Part shown: piece after piece, positions 7,443 through 16,714 of the stretch | How the letters are laid out: each line of letters opens with the position of its first letter | Numbering within the stretch: the first letter of the stretch is position 1 | DNA from: Streptomyces sp. SLBN-118 | Lineage (GTDB): Bacteria; Actinomycetota; Actinomycetes; Streptomycetales; Streptomycetaceae | Length of the DNA: 64,000 nucleotides | Assembly (NCBI RefSeq): GCF_006715635.1 | Contig: NZ_VFNP01000001.1 | Location: 2,604,001 to 2,668,000 of the forward strand | Direction: 5' to 3' | Program-made: the position numbers and the translations under genes | Notes under the pieces: generated by a model | Seen by the model: only the letters and a program-made list of their open reading frames with translations | The model's database searches: none | Told to the model about the DNA's origin: nothing

Positions 7443-10283
7443 CTAGCCGCACACGCCCGCAGGGCGTTCGCGGGTGACCAGGTCGGTCCAGCCCGTCGTG
7501 CCGTCGATCCAGATCACCTGGCGGCCGGAGACCGCGGCCGGGGAGATCTGTTCGCCGCGGTTGCAGGAGACCCGCTCCTTGCGCGATCCGTCGGTGGTCA
7601 GCTGCCACAGTTTCGGCAGCGAGTCGTTGCGGAGCGCCGCGTCGGGCAGTGCGCTGTTCACGGTGACCGCGGTGTCCGAGACCGTGAGGTCGAACGGCAT
7701 CAGCGCGGCGGGCTTGTACTCGGAGCTGATGTCCACCGTGCCCTTGCCGTCCAGGTCCGAGCGGCGGATCCCCATCTGGCCCTGGTCGCTGAGATTCTCG
7801 TCCACCAGCCAGAAGGCGTGCGTGGCGTTGATTCCGGTCTGGCCGAGGATCTGCGGTTCGCCGAGCTGCTCCGCGAGGGCGCCCTTGCCGGTCTTGAGGT
7901 CGAAGACCTCGACGCCCAGCTTGTAGTCCTCGGGGGTCGGATACAGCTTGGCGTAGGCGAGCCTGCCGTTCTTGATCGCCGGGAGGGCGGTCAGGGTCTC
8001 GAAGCCGCCGCCGTCGACGAAGGCGGGCTCACGGTCGCCGGGGCGCAGATAGCGGACGTGCCGGTCGCCGAAGATGCCGAAGCTCTCGAAGACGACGACG
8101 CCGTTCTCGACGCGCAGGCCACCGATGTCGGTGGACGAGGTGTACAGCTTCTTGATCGGTCCGCCCGCGAGGGGGCGGGAGAGGATGTCGAGGCTGGTAG
8201 CCCCGTACGCCGCCCAGACGACCGTCTTGCCGTCAGTCGCCGGATAGACGTGGTAGCGGCCGTCGTTGGGGCTGATCAGCTTCGGGGCGCCCTTGCCGTC
8301 CGTACGGCCCGCGTAGACGGAGTACGGCTCCGAGCCGTCGTCGTTGGACTGCGAGGCCGTCCACCAGCCGCCGCCCGCCTGGGCTCCGGTGCCCCCGGTG
8401 TTGACCTTGCCGAGCAACTGGTCGGAGTCGACGCCGAGCGCGTCCTCCCAGCCCGGGACGATGCCGTGGGCGTTGAAGGAGCGCTTGACCGCGGTGAGCT
8501 CCTTCGCGGAGACGCCGAGGTCCTTGGCGGCGGCGAGTACCGCGTTGCGGCCGTCGGTGAAGCCGTCGAGCGGCGTCATGTACTCGGACAGCGCCTTGTA
8601 CACGATGCTGTCGGCGAGCTGTCCGCCCACGTCCTGGCGCAGGTCCCACAACGCACCGGAGAAGATGGTGGAGTTGAGGTGTACCCCGCCGTTGTCGGTG
8701 CCGAAGGTGACCCCGAGGAAGTTCTTCGAGGTGGTCGCGCCGTCGTTGAGGTCGCGGAAGGCACAGGCCCGCGGCTTCGTCGTGCGGCACAGGTCCTCGC
8801 CGATGAGACCGGCGTCCGGGTTGTCCATCGAGACTCCGGACGCGGCGGTGTCGATCGCGTTGCCGAAGTAGTCGGCGAGCGCTTCGTTCAGTGCACCGGA
8901 CTGTCCGGCGTAGACGAGGTTGGCGGTGTTCTCGACGACGCCGTGCGTCATCTCGTGGCCCACCACGTCGAGGTCGGCGGAGAGCGGCTTGTAGTCCTCG
9001 TCGCCACTGCCGTAGACCATCTTCTGGCCGTCCCAGAAGGCGTTGACGTACGGCGAGCCGAACTCGGTCACACCGACCAGGGAGTTGATGGTCATGCCGC
9101 GGCCGTCGAGGCTGTCGCGGCCCAGGTTCTGCTTGTAGTAGTCGTAGACCTTCCCGGCCGCCCAGTGCGCGTCGACCGCGCCGGACTCGGTGGCGTCCTT
9201 GCCGAAGTCCTTGTCCGGGCTGCTGAATTCCTTCAGCCCGCCGGGCCAGGTTCCGGACACCTCGCTGACATCGAGCTTGCGGGCGTCCCAGGTGGTGAGG
9301 GTGTTCTTGGTGGAGCCCGCCATCCGCGTGGCGTCGATCATCATGTACCTGGTCGCGGCGGTGTCGAGCCGGAGGTCGAGGTCGACCTTGGCCGTGTCGA
9401 GCTTGACGCCGGTGCCCTTGACCCCGGCGGCCGGGTCGTCCTCGGCCGCGCGGGCACCCGCCGGGGCAGCCTTCGCGGTGGCGCCGGACGCGGCGGTCCC
9501 CTTCGCGGTCAGCGTCTTGATGCCGCTGAACTGCAGCACCGGGTAGCCGGCGCGGGCGTCGATGTAGACCTGCTGGAGCACCGGTTCGCCGGTGGCGGGA
9601 TTCGTGCCACGTACGGTCACGTGGTGGGCGAGGATGCCCTCGCCGCGCGGGATCACCACAAGGCCGCTTGCGCTGCCGGTGAGGGCCGCCGCCTTCGCGG
9701 ACTTGGCGCCCTTGCCGCGTATCGCGTCGGCCTTGCTGAGCGTCTTGCCGCCGAGGCGTGCGGCGGTGGCCGCGACCGCGCGGCGTACCGCGGTGTCCTT
9801 CGTAACGCTTGCCGTGGTGCCGGTCTTCAGGCCCGTGAAGTACTTGCCGGAGGTGCCGGTGACGACGCGCTTGCCGCCCTTGGACTCCATTCGTACGACG
9901 TACTGGCCGCCGAACACCGGTATGCCGTGGTGCTTCTGCTGCAGCCGCACGGTCTCTTCCGCGCCATTTCTGACGGTCCCCATCGGCGCGAGGTCGCGCC
10001 GCGCGTCGGCGATCTTGTAGCGGCTCTCCTTGGCGGCGAGATGGCCGCGGGCCGCGTCCGCCGGGCTTGCCTTGGCGTCCGCCGCCTCCCTGATTCCGTC
10101 GACGAGCGACGGGGTTGCCGTCTCTGCCCCCGGAAGGACATCGGCGGGCGGTGCGGTGGCCGGCGGGGTCGCCGCCTGAGCCGGTACCGCCGTCAGCAGC
10201 AGCCCGGCCGTGCTGAGCAGTGCCGCGAGACCGGTCCCCCTGGAAATACCCGATCTCTGTGTGCTTGTTCTGGCCTTGCGCAC
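7443..10283 (-). CDS. Secreted M4 (thermolysin-like) metallopeptidase with long C-terminal domain
   Basis: 946 residues from the GTG at 10283 (VRKARTSTQR), chosen for GGAGGG 9 bases upstream; a GTG 18 bases earlier is also in frame. A signal peptide ends at AVPAQAA. Next come the FTP/PepSY-type propeptide (RLQQKHHGIPVFGGQYVV), a low-complexity Ala/Gly linker, and the catalytic domain: VVGHEMTHGVVE supplies the HExxH zinc site and GALNEALADYFG the downstream Glu ligand. The M4 C-terminal helical region ends near SFNAHGIVPGWEDA. About 330 further residues of repeated beta-strand units (VYPATDGKTVVWAAYG, VFESFG and similar) resemble a TolB-like propeller, far beyond the usual M4 length. Monocistronic. 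Confidence 0.92.
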   Translation of the reverse strand: MRKARTSTQRSGISRGTGLAALLSTAGLLLTAVPAQAATPPATAPPADVLPGAETATPSLVDGIREAADAKASPADAARGHLAAKESRYKIADARRDLAPMGTVRNGAEETVRLQQKHHGIPVFGGQYVVRMESKGGKRVVTGTSGKYFTGLKTGTTASVTKDTAVRRAVAATAARLGGKTLSKADAIRGKGAKSAKAAALTGSASGLVVIPRGEGILAHHVTVRGTNPATGEPVLQQVYIDARAGYPVLQFSGIKTLTAKGTAASGATAKAAPAGARAAEDDPAAGVKGTGVKLDTAKVDLDLRLDTAATRYMMIDATRMAGSTKNTLTTWDARKLDVSEVSGTWPGGLKEFSSPDKDFGKDATESGAVDAHWAAGKVYDYYKQNLGRDSLDGRGMTINSLVGVTEFGSPYVNAFWDGQKMVYGSGDEDYKPLSADLDVVGHEMTHGVVENTANLVYAGQSGALNEALADYFGNAIDTAASGVSMDNPDAGLIGEDLCRTTKPRACAFRDLNDGATTSKNFLGVTFGTDNGGVHLNSTIFSGALWDLRQDVGGQLADSIVYKALSEYMTPLDGFTDGRNAVLAAAKDLGVSAKELTAVKRSFNAHGIVPGWEDALGVDSDQLLGKVNTGGTGAQAGGGWWTASQSNDDGSEPYSVYAGRTDGKGAPKLISPNDGRYHVYPATDGKTVVWAAYGATSLDILSRPLAGGPIKKLYTSSTDIGGLRVENGVVVFESFGIFGDRHVRYLRPGDREPAFVDGGGFETLTALPAIKNGRLAYAKLYPTPEDYKLGVEVFDLKTGKGALAEQLGEPQILGQTGINATHAFWLVDENLSDQGQMGIRRSDLDGKGTVDISSEYKPAALMPFDLTVSDTAVTVNSALPDAALRNDSLPKLWQLTTDGSRKERVSCNRGEQISPAAVSGRQVIWIDGTTGWTDLVTRERPAGVCG

Positions 10284-10433
10284 AGTTCGTACCCCTCCCA
10301 CGTGCTGGTCAAGCCGTAAAGGTGGTCATGACCATGCAACCCGCGGGGCGCCAACCGATCAATGTGGCCGGCGCGTTGACAAGTGGACACGCACACTTGT
10401 GTGGCCCGTGAAGAGGGAGTGAGAATCCGACGC

Positions 10434-11444
10434 ATGAGCGAGGGGGAACTGCACACCCTCGGCCTGGGGGAGGCCGAGGAACGCACCTACGAGGCACTGC
10501 TCAAGGAACAGGCCACCGGGGCCGAGGAGTTGGCACGCCTGCTGGGTCTGCCACGCGACCGCCTCGACCGGGCGCTCGGCCATCTGGTCGAGCACGGCCT
10601 CGCGCTCCCGGCGGACGGGGACGCGCTGCCGCATCCAGCGGCGCCGGACGCCGCGATCCGTACGCTGATCCACCGTCGTCAGGCCGAACTGCACTTACGG
10701 TCCGCCGAGTTGGAACGATTACGGATGACCGCGGACCAGCTGGCCGGCCGCCTGATGTCGGGGGCGCCCAGTGCACCTGAGCGCGACATCGAGGTGGTGA
10801 CCGGTCCGCGGGCGATCGGCGAACGGGCGGGGTACCTGCTGGCGACCGCGGAGCGGGAGGTCGCCATCCTGGACCGCTCGCCGTACGGGAAGAGGCCACG
10901 CGGGGACGGCGGTTCAGGCACACCGCCACTGGACATCGAGGGACTTTTGGACCGCGGCGTGGAGGTGCGGACCGTCATGGACCGGGACGGGCTCTGCTGT
11001 CCGGGCCGGATGCGCTCGGTGACCGGCCTCGTCGAGCAGGGCCTGCGGGCACGGGTCGCGACGGCGGTGCCCACCGAACTGATCACCGTGGACCGGCGGA
11101 TCACCCTGCTTCCGCCGGCCGATCCGGGCGACCCGAGGGCCTCCGCGCTGGTGATAGGCGACACCTTGCTGCGCAACGCGCTCATGCCGCTGTTCGAGAC
11201 GGTCTGGGACCGGGCCACACCGCTCGGCGGTTCGGGCGGGGCGCGCGACGCGACGCTCGTGAAGGCTCAGAAGGAGTTACTGGGCCTGCTCGCCGCGGGC
11301 CTCAAGGACGAGGCGATCGCCCGCCGCCTGGGCGTCCATGTGCACACCGCCCGCAGAAGGATCAGCCGTCTGCTGGAGACACTGGGCGCAGAGACCCGCT
11401 TCCAGGCCGGGGCGCAGGCGACCTTGCGAGGATGGCTGGACTGA
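10434..11444 (+). CDS. TrmB/LuxR-type transcriptional regulator
   Basis: About 336 residues from the ATG at 10434; a GTG at 10419 is the alternative. The N-terminal winged HTH (LGLGEAEERTYEALL, then GAEELARLLGLPRDRLDRALGHLVEHGLA) is TrmB-like. The middle resembles the phospholipase-D-like sensor fold of such regulators. The C-terminus is a LuxR-type HTH (LGLLAAGLKDEAIARRLGVHVHTARRRISRLLE). This two-HTH design is common in Streptomyces and often sits beside secreted-enzyme genes. It is divergent from the M4 peptidase and immediately upstream of a trypsin-like protease, so either may be a target. Confidence 0.88.
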   Translation: MSEGELHTLGLGEAEERTYEALLKEQATGAEELARLLGLPRDRLDRALGHLVEHGLALPADGDALPHPAAPDAAIRTLIHRRQAELHLRSAELERLRMTADQLAGRLMSGAPSAPERDIEVVTGPRAIGERAGYLLATAEREVAILDRSPYGKRPRGDGGSGTPPLDIEGLLDRGVEVRTVMDRDGLCCPGRMRSVTGLVEQGLRARVATAVPTELITVDRRITLLPPADPGDPRASALVIGDTLLRNALMPLFETVWDRATPLGGSGGARDATLVKAQKELLGLLAAGLKDEAIARRLGVHVHTARRRISRLLETLGAETRFQAGAQATLRGWLD

Positions 11445-11470
11445 CGGCCGTAAACAGGCAAGATGGCCGG

Positions 11471-12448
11471 ATGAAGTGGATCGTTCGGGGGTGTCTTTTG
11501 GATCGGGCCGGATCAGTGAGCGGGGTCTGGGGTGGTGCATCGCACGGCGGCGGACGGAGCCCGCGCGGAGCGTCGGCGACTGAAGACAACGCAGGCAGCT
11601 GCCCCGCCGGGGCACGCGAATCCGGCAAGGTCCGGAAGACACCCACCGGCCCGAAGAGGCTGCAAAGGTGGCTGGCCGTAGCTGTGCTCGCCGCCACAAC
11701 GGCGTGCGGGGGTCCGGTTTCGGCCGCGCCGGACGCGGGGGACGCGTCCCCCTTGCCGCCACTGCCCGAGCCGCAGTCCTCGGCGACTGCTTTCGCCGGC
11801 CTGTCGTCGGCCGGGGTACTGCTCGACAAGGACGGCGAGCACTTCTGTTCCGCGAGCGTCGTCAACAGCCCCCAGGGCAATGTCATCGCCACCGCCGCGC
11901 ATTGTGTCTTCGAGTACGGCAGCTACATGGAGAACATCACCTTCGCCCCCAGCTTCAGCGGCGCGGGTACGGGCAAGGCACCCTACGGACGGTGGAAGGT
12001 CCGCGCGATCCAGGTGGACGCCCGCTGGCGCGCGGACACCGCGGACTCCGACACCGTGGACTACGCATTCCTGACGCTGGCGCCGGACGCCAAGGGCCGC
12101 AACGTCCAGGACGTCGTGGGCGGAACGCCCGTCGACTGGACCGGGGTGCCGGCCCGCCGGGTCACAGTCGTCGGCTACCCCAATCCCGACCACAATCCCG
12201 ACAACCGCCCCATCGCCTGCACCACCGACACCGAGCCGGATCCCGAAATGGCCGGATCCGTACGGATGGACTGCTCCGGTTTCTGGGACGGCACGAGCGG
12301 CGGCCCGTGGCTCGCGGGCTACCGGGACCCGAAGCATCCGGGCCGCCTCATCGGGGTGACCAGCGGCGGCGACACGGACAGTGTGTCGACGGCGGTCCGC
12401 TTCAATGCCAACGCGCGCACGCTGTACGACAAGGCCACGAAGGCATGA
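11471..12448 (+). CDS. Secreted or lipid-anchored trypsin-like serine protease
   Basis: Chymotrypsin-fold protease with a complete triad: His in TAAHCVF, Asp in SDTVDYAFLTL, Ser in DGTSGGPWL. A hydrophobic stretch RWLAVAVLAATTACGGP looks like a signal sequence ending in a lipobox-like cysteine, although the -3 residue is atypical. The start is unsure. ATG 11471, ATG 11432 and GTG 11516 are all in frame, but the first 55-60 residues use rare codons (TGT, CTT, TTG) and probably are not translated. The true start may be an unusual codon just before the signal sequence. It is separated from convergent lon by a strong hairpin. Confidence 0.8.
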   Translation: MKWIVRGCLLDRAGSVSGVWGGASHGGGRSPRGASATEDNAGSCPAGARESGKVRKTPTGPKRLQRWLAVAVLAATTACGGPVSAAPDAGDASPLPPLPEPQSSATAFAGLSSAGVLLDKDGEHFCSASVVNSPQGNVIATAAHCVFEYGSYMENITFAPSFSGAGTGKAPYGRWKVRAIQVDARWRADTADSDTVDYAFLTLAPDAKGRNVQDVVGGTPVDWTGVPARRVTVVGYPNPDHNPDNRPIACTTDTEPDPEMAGSVRMDCSGFWDGTSGGPWLAGYRDPKHPGRLIGVTSGGDTDSVSTAVRFNANARTLYDKATKA

Positions 12449-12452
12449 CGGA

Positions 12453-12489
12453 GCCCCGGGAGGAAGGGCGTCGGCCTTCCTCCCGGGGC
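12453..12489. terminator. Bidirectional terminator, protease / lon
   Basis: Perfect 15-bp stem, 12453-12467 (GCCCCGGGAGGAAGG) with 12475-12489, and a 7-base loop. It is placed exactly between two convergent stops (12448 and 12516). Confidence 0.85.
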
Positions 12490-12515
12490 CAGGGCAGCCC
12501 TGGTCCAAAATGTGT

Positions 12516-14921
12516 TCAGGCCGCGGCCTGAACCGGCACATCCGCCGGTGAGAGCGCGATCTCCAGCACCTGGAGCACATCCGTGACCGGGTGCACGTCC
12601 AGCTTCTGAAGGACCTCCGCCGGGACGTCGTCCAGATCCGCCTCGTTCCGCTTGGGGATCACGACCGTCGTGATGCCCGCACGGTGCGCGGCGAGCAGCT
12701 TCTGCTTCAGACCGCCGATCGGCAGCACCCGCCCGGTCAGCGAGACCTCGCCGGTCATCGCCACATCCGTTCGCACCAGGCGTCCGGACAGCAGGGACGC
12801 GAGCGCCGTCGTCATCGTGATGCCCGCGCTCGGGCCGTCCTTGGGGACCGCGCCCGCAGGGAAGTGGATGTGCACGCCCCGGTCCTTGAGGTCGGCGACC
12901 GGAAGCTCCAGCTCCGCGCCGTGCGAGCGCAGGAAGCTCAGCGCGATCTGCGCGGACTCCTTCATCACGTCGCCGAGCTGCCCTGTCAGAGTCAGTCCCG
13001 CCGCGCCCGTCTCCGGGTCGGCGAGAGAGGCCTCGACGAACAGGACGTCGCCGCCCGCGCCGGTGACCGCGAGGCCGGTGGCCACACCCGGCACGGCCGT
13101 ACGGCGCTCGGCCGGGTCCTGCGCGGACTCGGGCACATGGTGCGGCCGCCCGATCAAGCCGCGCAGCTGCTCGGCGCCGATCGTGAACGGCAGCTCCTGG
13201 TCGCCCAGTTCGTGCTGGGCCGCGACCTTGCGCAGCAGCCGGGCAACCGAACGCTCCAGGTTCCGCACGCCCGCCTCACGGGTGTACTCGCCCGCGAGCT
13301 TGCGCAGCGCCGACTCCTCGATGACCACCTCGCCGTGCTCCAGGCCCGCCCGCTCCAGCTGACGCGGCAGCAGATGGTCCCGGGCGATGACGACCTTCTC
13401 GTCCTCGGTGTAGCCGTCGAGCCTGACGAGCTCCATCCGGTCGAGCAGGGCTTCCGGGATGGCCTCCAGCACATTGGCTGTGGCCAGGAAGACGACATCG
13501 CTCAGGTCGAGTTCGACCTCCAGGTAGTGGTCGCGGAAGGTGTGGTTCTGCGCCGGGTCGAGGACTTCGAGCAGAGCGGCCGCGGGGTCGCCGCGGAAGT
13601 CGGAGCCGACCTTGTCGATCTCGTCGAGCAGGACGACCGGGTTCATCGAACCGGCCTCCTTGATCGCCCGCACGATCCGGCCGGGCAGGGCCCCGACGTA
13701 GGTGCGCCGGTGTCCGCGGATCTCCGCCTCGTCCCGGACACCACCGAGCGCGACCCGTACGAATGTGCGCCCCATGGCGTGCGCCACGGACTCGCCGAGA
13801 GATGTCTTTCCCACGCCGGGCGGGCCGACGAGCGCGAGAACCGCGCCCCCGCGACGCCCTCCGACCACGCCCAGCCCCCGGTCGGCGCGCCGCTTGCGCA
13901 CCGCCAGGTATTCGGTGATCCGTTCCTTCACGTCCTGCAGACCCGAGTGCTCGGCGTCCAGGATCGCCTTCGCGCCCTGGATGTCGTACTCGTCCTCGGT
14001 CCTTTCGTTCCAGGGCAGTTCGAGGACGGTGTCGAGCCAGGTGCGGATCCAGGAACCCTCGGGGCCCTGGTCACTGGAACGCTCCAGCTTCTCGACCTCC
14101 TTGAGGGCGGCTTCGCGCACCTTCTCGGGGAGGTCGGCTGCCTCGACACGGGCCCGGTAGTCGTCGGACTCGTCCTCGCCGTCCTCGCCGTTGAGGTCAC
14201 GCAGCTCCTTGCGTACGGCTTCGAGCTGGCGGCGCAGCAGGAACTCGCGCTGCTGCTTGTCGACGCCTTCCTGGACGTCCTTGGCGATGGATTCGGCGAC
14301 ATCCTGCTCGGCGAGGTGCTCGCGCAGCTGCTGGGTGGCCAGCTTCAGGCGGGCCACCGGCTCGGCGGTCTCGAGGAGTTCGATCTTCTGGGCGGTGGTC
14401 AGGAAGGGTGAGTAGCCGGAGTTGTCGGCGAGCTGCGAGACGTCGTCGATCTGCTGGACGCGGTCGACGACCTGCCAGGCGCCGCGCTTCTTCAGCCAGT
14501 CGGTGGCGAGTGCCTTGTACTCCGTGACCAGTTCGGTGACCGAGCCGGGCAGCGGGTCGGGCACGGTCTCCTCGACACGCGAGCCCTCGACCCAGAGCGC
14601 GGCGCCCGGGCCCGTGGTCCCCGCGCCGATCTTCACCCGGCCGCGGCCGCGGATGAGAGCGCCGGGGTCGCCGTCCGAGAGCCGGCCGACCTGCTCGACG
14701 GTCCCGAGCACGCCCGTCGCTGCGTACGTTCCGTCGACGCGCGGAACAAGCAGCACGGTCGGCTTGCTTGCACCACTGGAACGCGCGGCGGCCTGGGCGG
14801 CCTCCACCGCGGCTCGTACGTCGTTGTCGGACAGGTCGAGCGGCACCACCATTCCGGGCAGCACGACCTCGTCGTCGAGCGGCAGCACGGGCAAGGTGAG
14901 CGGTGTGGACGTCGAAGCCAT
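12516..14921 (-). CDS. lon: ATP-dependent protease Lon (LonA)
   Basis: 801 residues, full-length bacterial LonA. N-terminal LON domain about 1-205, coiled region 205-300, AAA+ module with Walker A GPPGVGKT (366-373), Walker B VVLLDEID and sensor LATANVL, then the protease domain with catalytic Ser698 in KDGPSAG and Lys near 741 in GGLKQK. It degrades damaged and regulatory proteins in the cytosol. The start is the ATG at 14921. Upstream is a HAIR-type inverted repeat, which in S. coelicolor places lon under the heat-shock repressor HspR. Monocistronic, closed by the hairpin at 12453-12489. Confidence 0.97.
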   Translation of the reverse strand: MASTSTPLTLPVLPLDDEVVLPGMVVPLDLSDNDVRAAVEAAQAAARSSGASKPTVLLVPRVDGTYAATGVLGTVEQVGRLSDGDPGALIRGRGRVKIGAGTTGPGAALWVEGSRVEETVPDPLPGSVTELVTEYKALATDWLKKRGAWQVVDRVQQIDDVSQLADNSGYSPFLTTAQKIELLETAEPVARLKLATQQLREHLAEQDVAESIAKDVQEGVDKQQREFLLRRQLEAVRKELRDLNGEDGEDESDDYRARVEAADLPEKVREAALKEVEKLERSSDQGPEGSWIRTWLDTVLELPWNERTEDEYDIQGAKAILDAEHSGLQDVKERITEYLAVRKRRADRGLGVVGGRRGGAVLALVGPPGVGKTSLGESVAHAMGRTFVRVALGGVRDEAEIRGHRRTYVGALPGRIVRAIKEAGSMNPVVLLDEIDKVGSDFRGDPAAALLEVLDPAQNHTFRDHYLEVELDLSDVVFLATANVLEAIPEALLDRMELVRLDGYTEDEKVVIARDHLLPRQLERAGLEHGEVVIEESALRKLAGEYTREAGVRNLERSVARLLRKVAAQHELGDQELPFTIGAEQLRGLIGRPHHVPESAQDPAERRTAVPGVATGLAVTGAGGDVLFVEASLADPETGAAGLTLTGQLGDVMKESAQIALSFLRSHGAELELPVADLKDRGVHIHFPAGAVPKDGPSAGITMTTALASLLSGRLVRTDVAMTGEVSLTGRVLPIGGLKQKLLAAHRAGITTVVIPKRNEADLDDVPAEVLQKLDVHPVTDVLQVLEIALSPADVPVQAAA

Positions 14922-14943
14922 GATCTCCCCTTAGGCAGTCAAG

Positions 14944-14962
14944 TTGAGCTGTAAGGACTCAA
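14944..14962. promoter_or_regulatory. HAIR-like HspR operator upstream of lon
   Basis: TTGAGC-N7-ACTCAA at 14944-14962 matches the HAIR consensus CTTGAGT-N7-ACTCAAG except at the outer bases and one inner base. It lies 23 bp upstream of the lon ATG. The right arm is embedded in a 13-bp-period direct repeat: ACTCAATGCATG occurs at 14957-14968 and again at 14970-14981. Confidence 0.75.
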
Positions 14963-15161
14963 TGCATGGACTCAATGCATGACGCCGGGGAGTTGTTCCC
15001 CGGGAAGCGTTCGCTCTGAGCGATCAGGCATGGGGCCGTGCGGCTCGCCGGGCCGGCAGCCCCAGGACCGCTCACCCCAAAGTGCCCGCGGGCCCGCCGA
15101 CGGGTCGGCCACACTGCTGCGAGGGACCGGTGCTCGTGCGATACGGAGGGCAGGTGGGCGC

Positions 15162-15632
15162 GTGCGAGGGATGAGGCAGGGGCGGTGCGGGGCGGCGGGA
15201 GTGCTGCTGGGTGTCCTGCTGGTGGCGGGGTGCGCGTCCGGCGAGGGCGGAGACGACGGCGGGAATCCGACCCGCTCGGGGTCCTCTGCCGCGACGACGC
15301 CCGCCGCCGCGCTTCCCCTGGTCCAGGTGACCGTCACCGGTGGCATCGCCGGCGTGCGCAACGATCTACTCGTCCGGGACGACGGCACCTACACCACGTC
15401 GACGAAGAACGGCCACAAGGGCTCCGGCCGGATGACGCCGGCCGAACTGGCCGAGCTGCGGCGGGCTCTGGAGAAGGCGGACTTCGCGCGGCTCCCCCGT
15501 AAGGCCACCGGCAGTCCCGTCGCGGACGGGTTCATCTACCGGATCACCTACGCGGGCCACACCGTCACCACGGACGAGACGAACCGGCTACCCGCCCTGC
15601 GGGACGTATTCGCCGCGCTGCCGGGGGACTGA
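15162..15632 (+). CDS. Small putative lipoprotein
   Basis: 156 residues from the GTG at 15162 (GGAGGG 11 bases upstream). A typical lipoprotein signal ends at LLVAGC, with Cys24 as lipidation site, followed by a Gly/Asp/Ser/Thr-rich linker. The folded part (VQVTVTGGIAGVRNDLLVRDDGTYTT through ELRRALEKADFARLP to ITYAGHTVTTDETNRLPALRDVFAAL) is a small beta-rich domain seen in many actinomycete lipoproteins of unknown function. Its 3' end overlaps the convergent gene at 15588 by 45 bp. Confidence 0.8.
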   Translation: MRGMRQGRCGAAGVLLGVLLVAGCASGEGGDDGGNPTRSGSSAATTPAAALPLVQVTVTGGIAGVRNDLLVRDDGTYTTSTKNGHKGSGRMTPAELAELRRALEKADFARLPRKATGSPVADGFIYRITYAGHTVTTDETNRLPALRDVFAALPGD

Positions 15633-16412
15633 CCGGCGTACGCCTTCGGGCCTGAGCGACCAGCGGCGCACGGCGGGCCAGCAGGCGACACCGGCCAGCA
15701 GGGCCAGCGGATGGCCCCAGTTGGTGAGCGGGTCCTCGAAGGCCAGCAGGTCCTGGAACTGCATCAGGAAGACGAAGCCGAGCAGCGTCCCGCGCTGGAC
15801 GGGGCCGAGCAGTCCGGCGAGGGCGCCGATGCACGCCATCAGGCCGAAGCTGATGCCGTAGTCGAGGCGGTGCAGCGACGTGACCGGCAGATGCCCGGTC
15901 ATGACGGAGACCGCCACGGGTATCTCGGTGGCCAGGGTCGCCCCGACATGGCCCAGCAGGAACACGCCCGCTGTGCGAGTGCCGCCGATCCGGCGCTCCA
16001 GCGCGGTGAGAGTGAAGAGGAAGGCGACGGCGTACGAGGACGCCAGGCCGCCCGCGACCCACAGGGCGCTGGCTCCGAGAACAAGGAGCGGAGTGTGGGC
16101 CAAATGGGTGACATCGGTGCTGGAGCCGCGGAGCATCGTGGAGACGGTGGCCGGATCGCCGTACTCCACGAAGAGCGAGGTGGCGATCAGGACGAGGGCG
16201 TAGCCGAAGGTGAACGGTGTGCCCGTCGGTGTCGGCAGGAGCCGCAGTGCCCGGCGCCACAGGGGCCGTCGTACACAGCGGGCCGGCGCAGGTGTCGGGG
16301 CCGGTGGGAACGCGACTGCCGGCGTCGCCCTCCGCGTCGCGGTGCGCTGGGTCGGTATGCCGCCCAGCAGTTCCCGGCCGGTGGCCGGATCGCGCGTCGA
16401 AAGCTGGTCCAC
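15588..16412 (-). CDS. Rhomboid-like polytopic membrane protein
   Basis: 274 residues from the GTG at 16412, chosen for AGAGGGG 8 bases upstream. After a 70-residue cytoplasmic N-terminus come about six membrane segments, among them FGYALVLIATSLFVEY, LLVLGASALWVAGGLASSYAVAFLF, ISFGLMACIGALAGLL and LLGFVFLMQFQ. The pattern resembles rhomboid-like proteins of actinomycetes, with GVFLLGHVGATLATE and YGISFGLMACIGA. The catalytic GxSG serine is replaced (ISFGLMA), so it is probably a non-proteolytic relative. A PHO-box-like repeat lies in its upstream region. Confidence 0.75.
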   Translation of the reverse strand: MDQLSTRDPATGRELLGGIPTQRTATRRATPAVAFPPAPTPAPARCVRRPLWRRALRLLPTPTGTPFTFGYALVLIATSLFVEYGDPATVSTMLRGSSTDVTHLAHTPLLVLGASALWVAGGLASSYAVAFLFTLTALERRIGGTRTAGVFLLGHVGATLATEIPVAVSVMTGHLPVTSLHRLDYGISFGLMACIGALAGLLGPVQRGTLLGFVFLMQFQDLLAFEDPLTNWGHPLALLAGVACWPAVRRWSLRPEGVRRSVPRQRGEYVPQGG

Positions 16413-16549
16413 GCGTGAGGCCCCTCTCGTCCAACCCCGAACGAACCCCCACCCAACGCGATCACCATGACCCCCGTCTATGACCTGCGCCACACGAGGC
16501 AACCTTCGCGCCACCTCGAACGTCCCGCGCCTGCCACACCGCACCAACC

Positions 16550-16582
16550 AGCTGTGAGTCGGCTGTGAGTCCACTGTGAACC
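16550..16582. promoter_or_regulatory. Three 11-bp direct repeats, PHO-box-like, in divergent region
   Basis: Consecutive 11-mers AGCTGTGAGTC, GGCTGTGAGTC, CACTGTGAACC. On the minus strand they read GGTTCACAGTG, GACTCACAGCC, GACTCACAGCT, keeping a TCAC core every 11 bp as in PhoP-binding PHO boxes (direct repeats of about GTTCACC). The site lies in the 302-bp divergent region 16413-16714 between the rhomboid-like and spermidine-synthase-like genes. I see nothing else definite in that region. Confidence 0.5.
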
Positions 16583-16714
16583 GGGCGGGACCGCTGTTTG
16601 GCGAGGGCCACAGGGGCAACCCGCCGAGTGGGCCGAAACCATTTGTCCCTCTCGCCCCATCCCGACACCATGGCCATCCACACCTGTCCGTCCCGTCGCC
16701 GAGAGGTAACCACC

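Noticed and set aside
7437..10319. Open frame on the plus strand opposite the M4 peptidase
   Set aside because: Antisense shadow; the peptidase has signal peptide, HExxH and expected domains.
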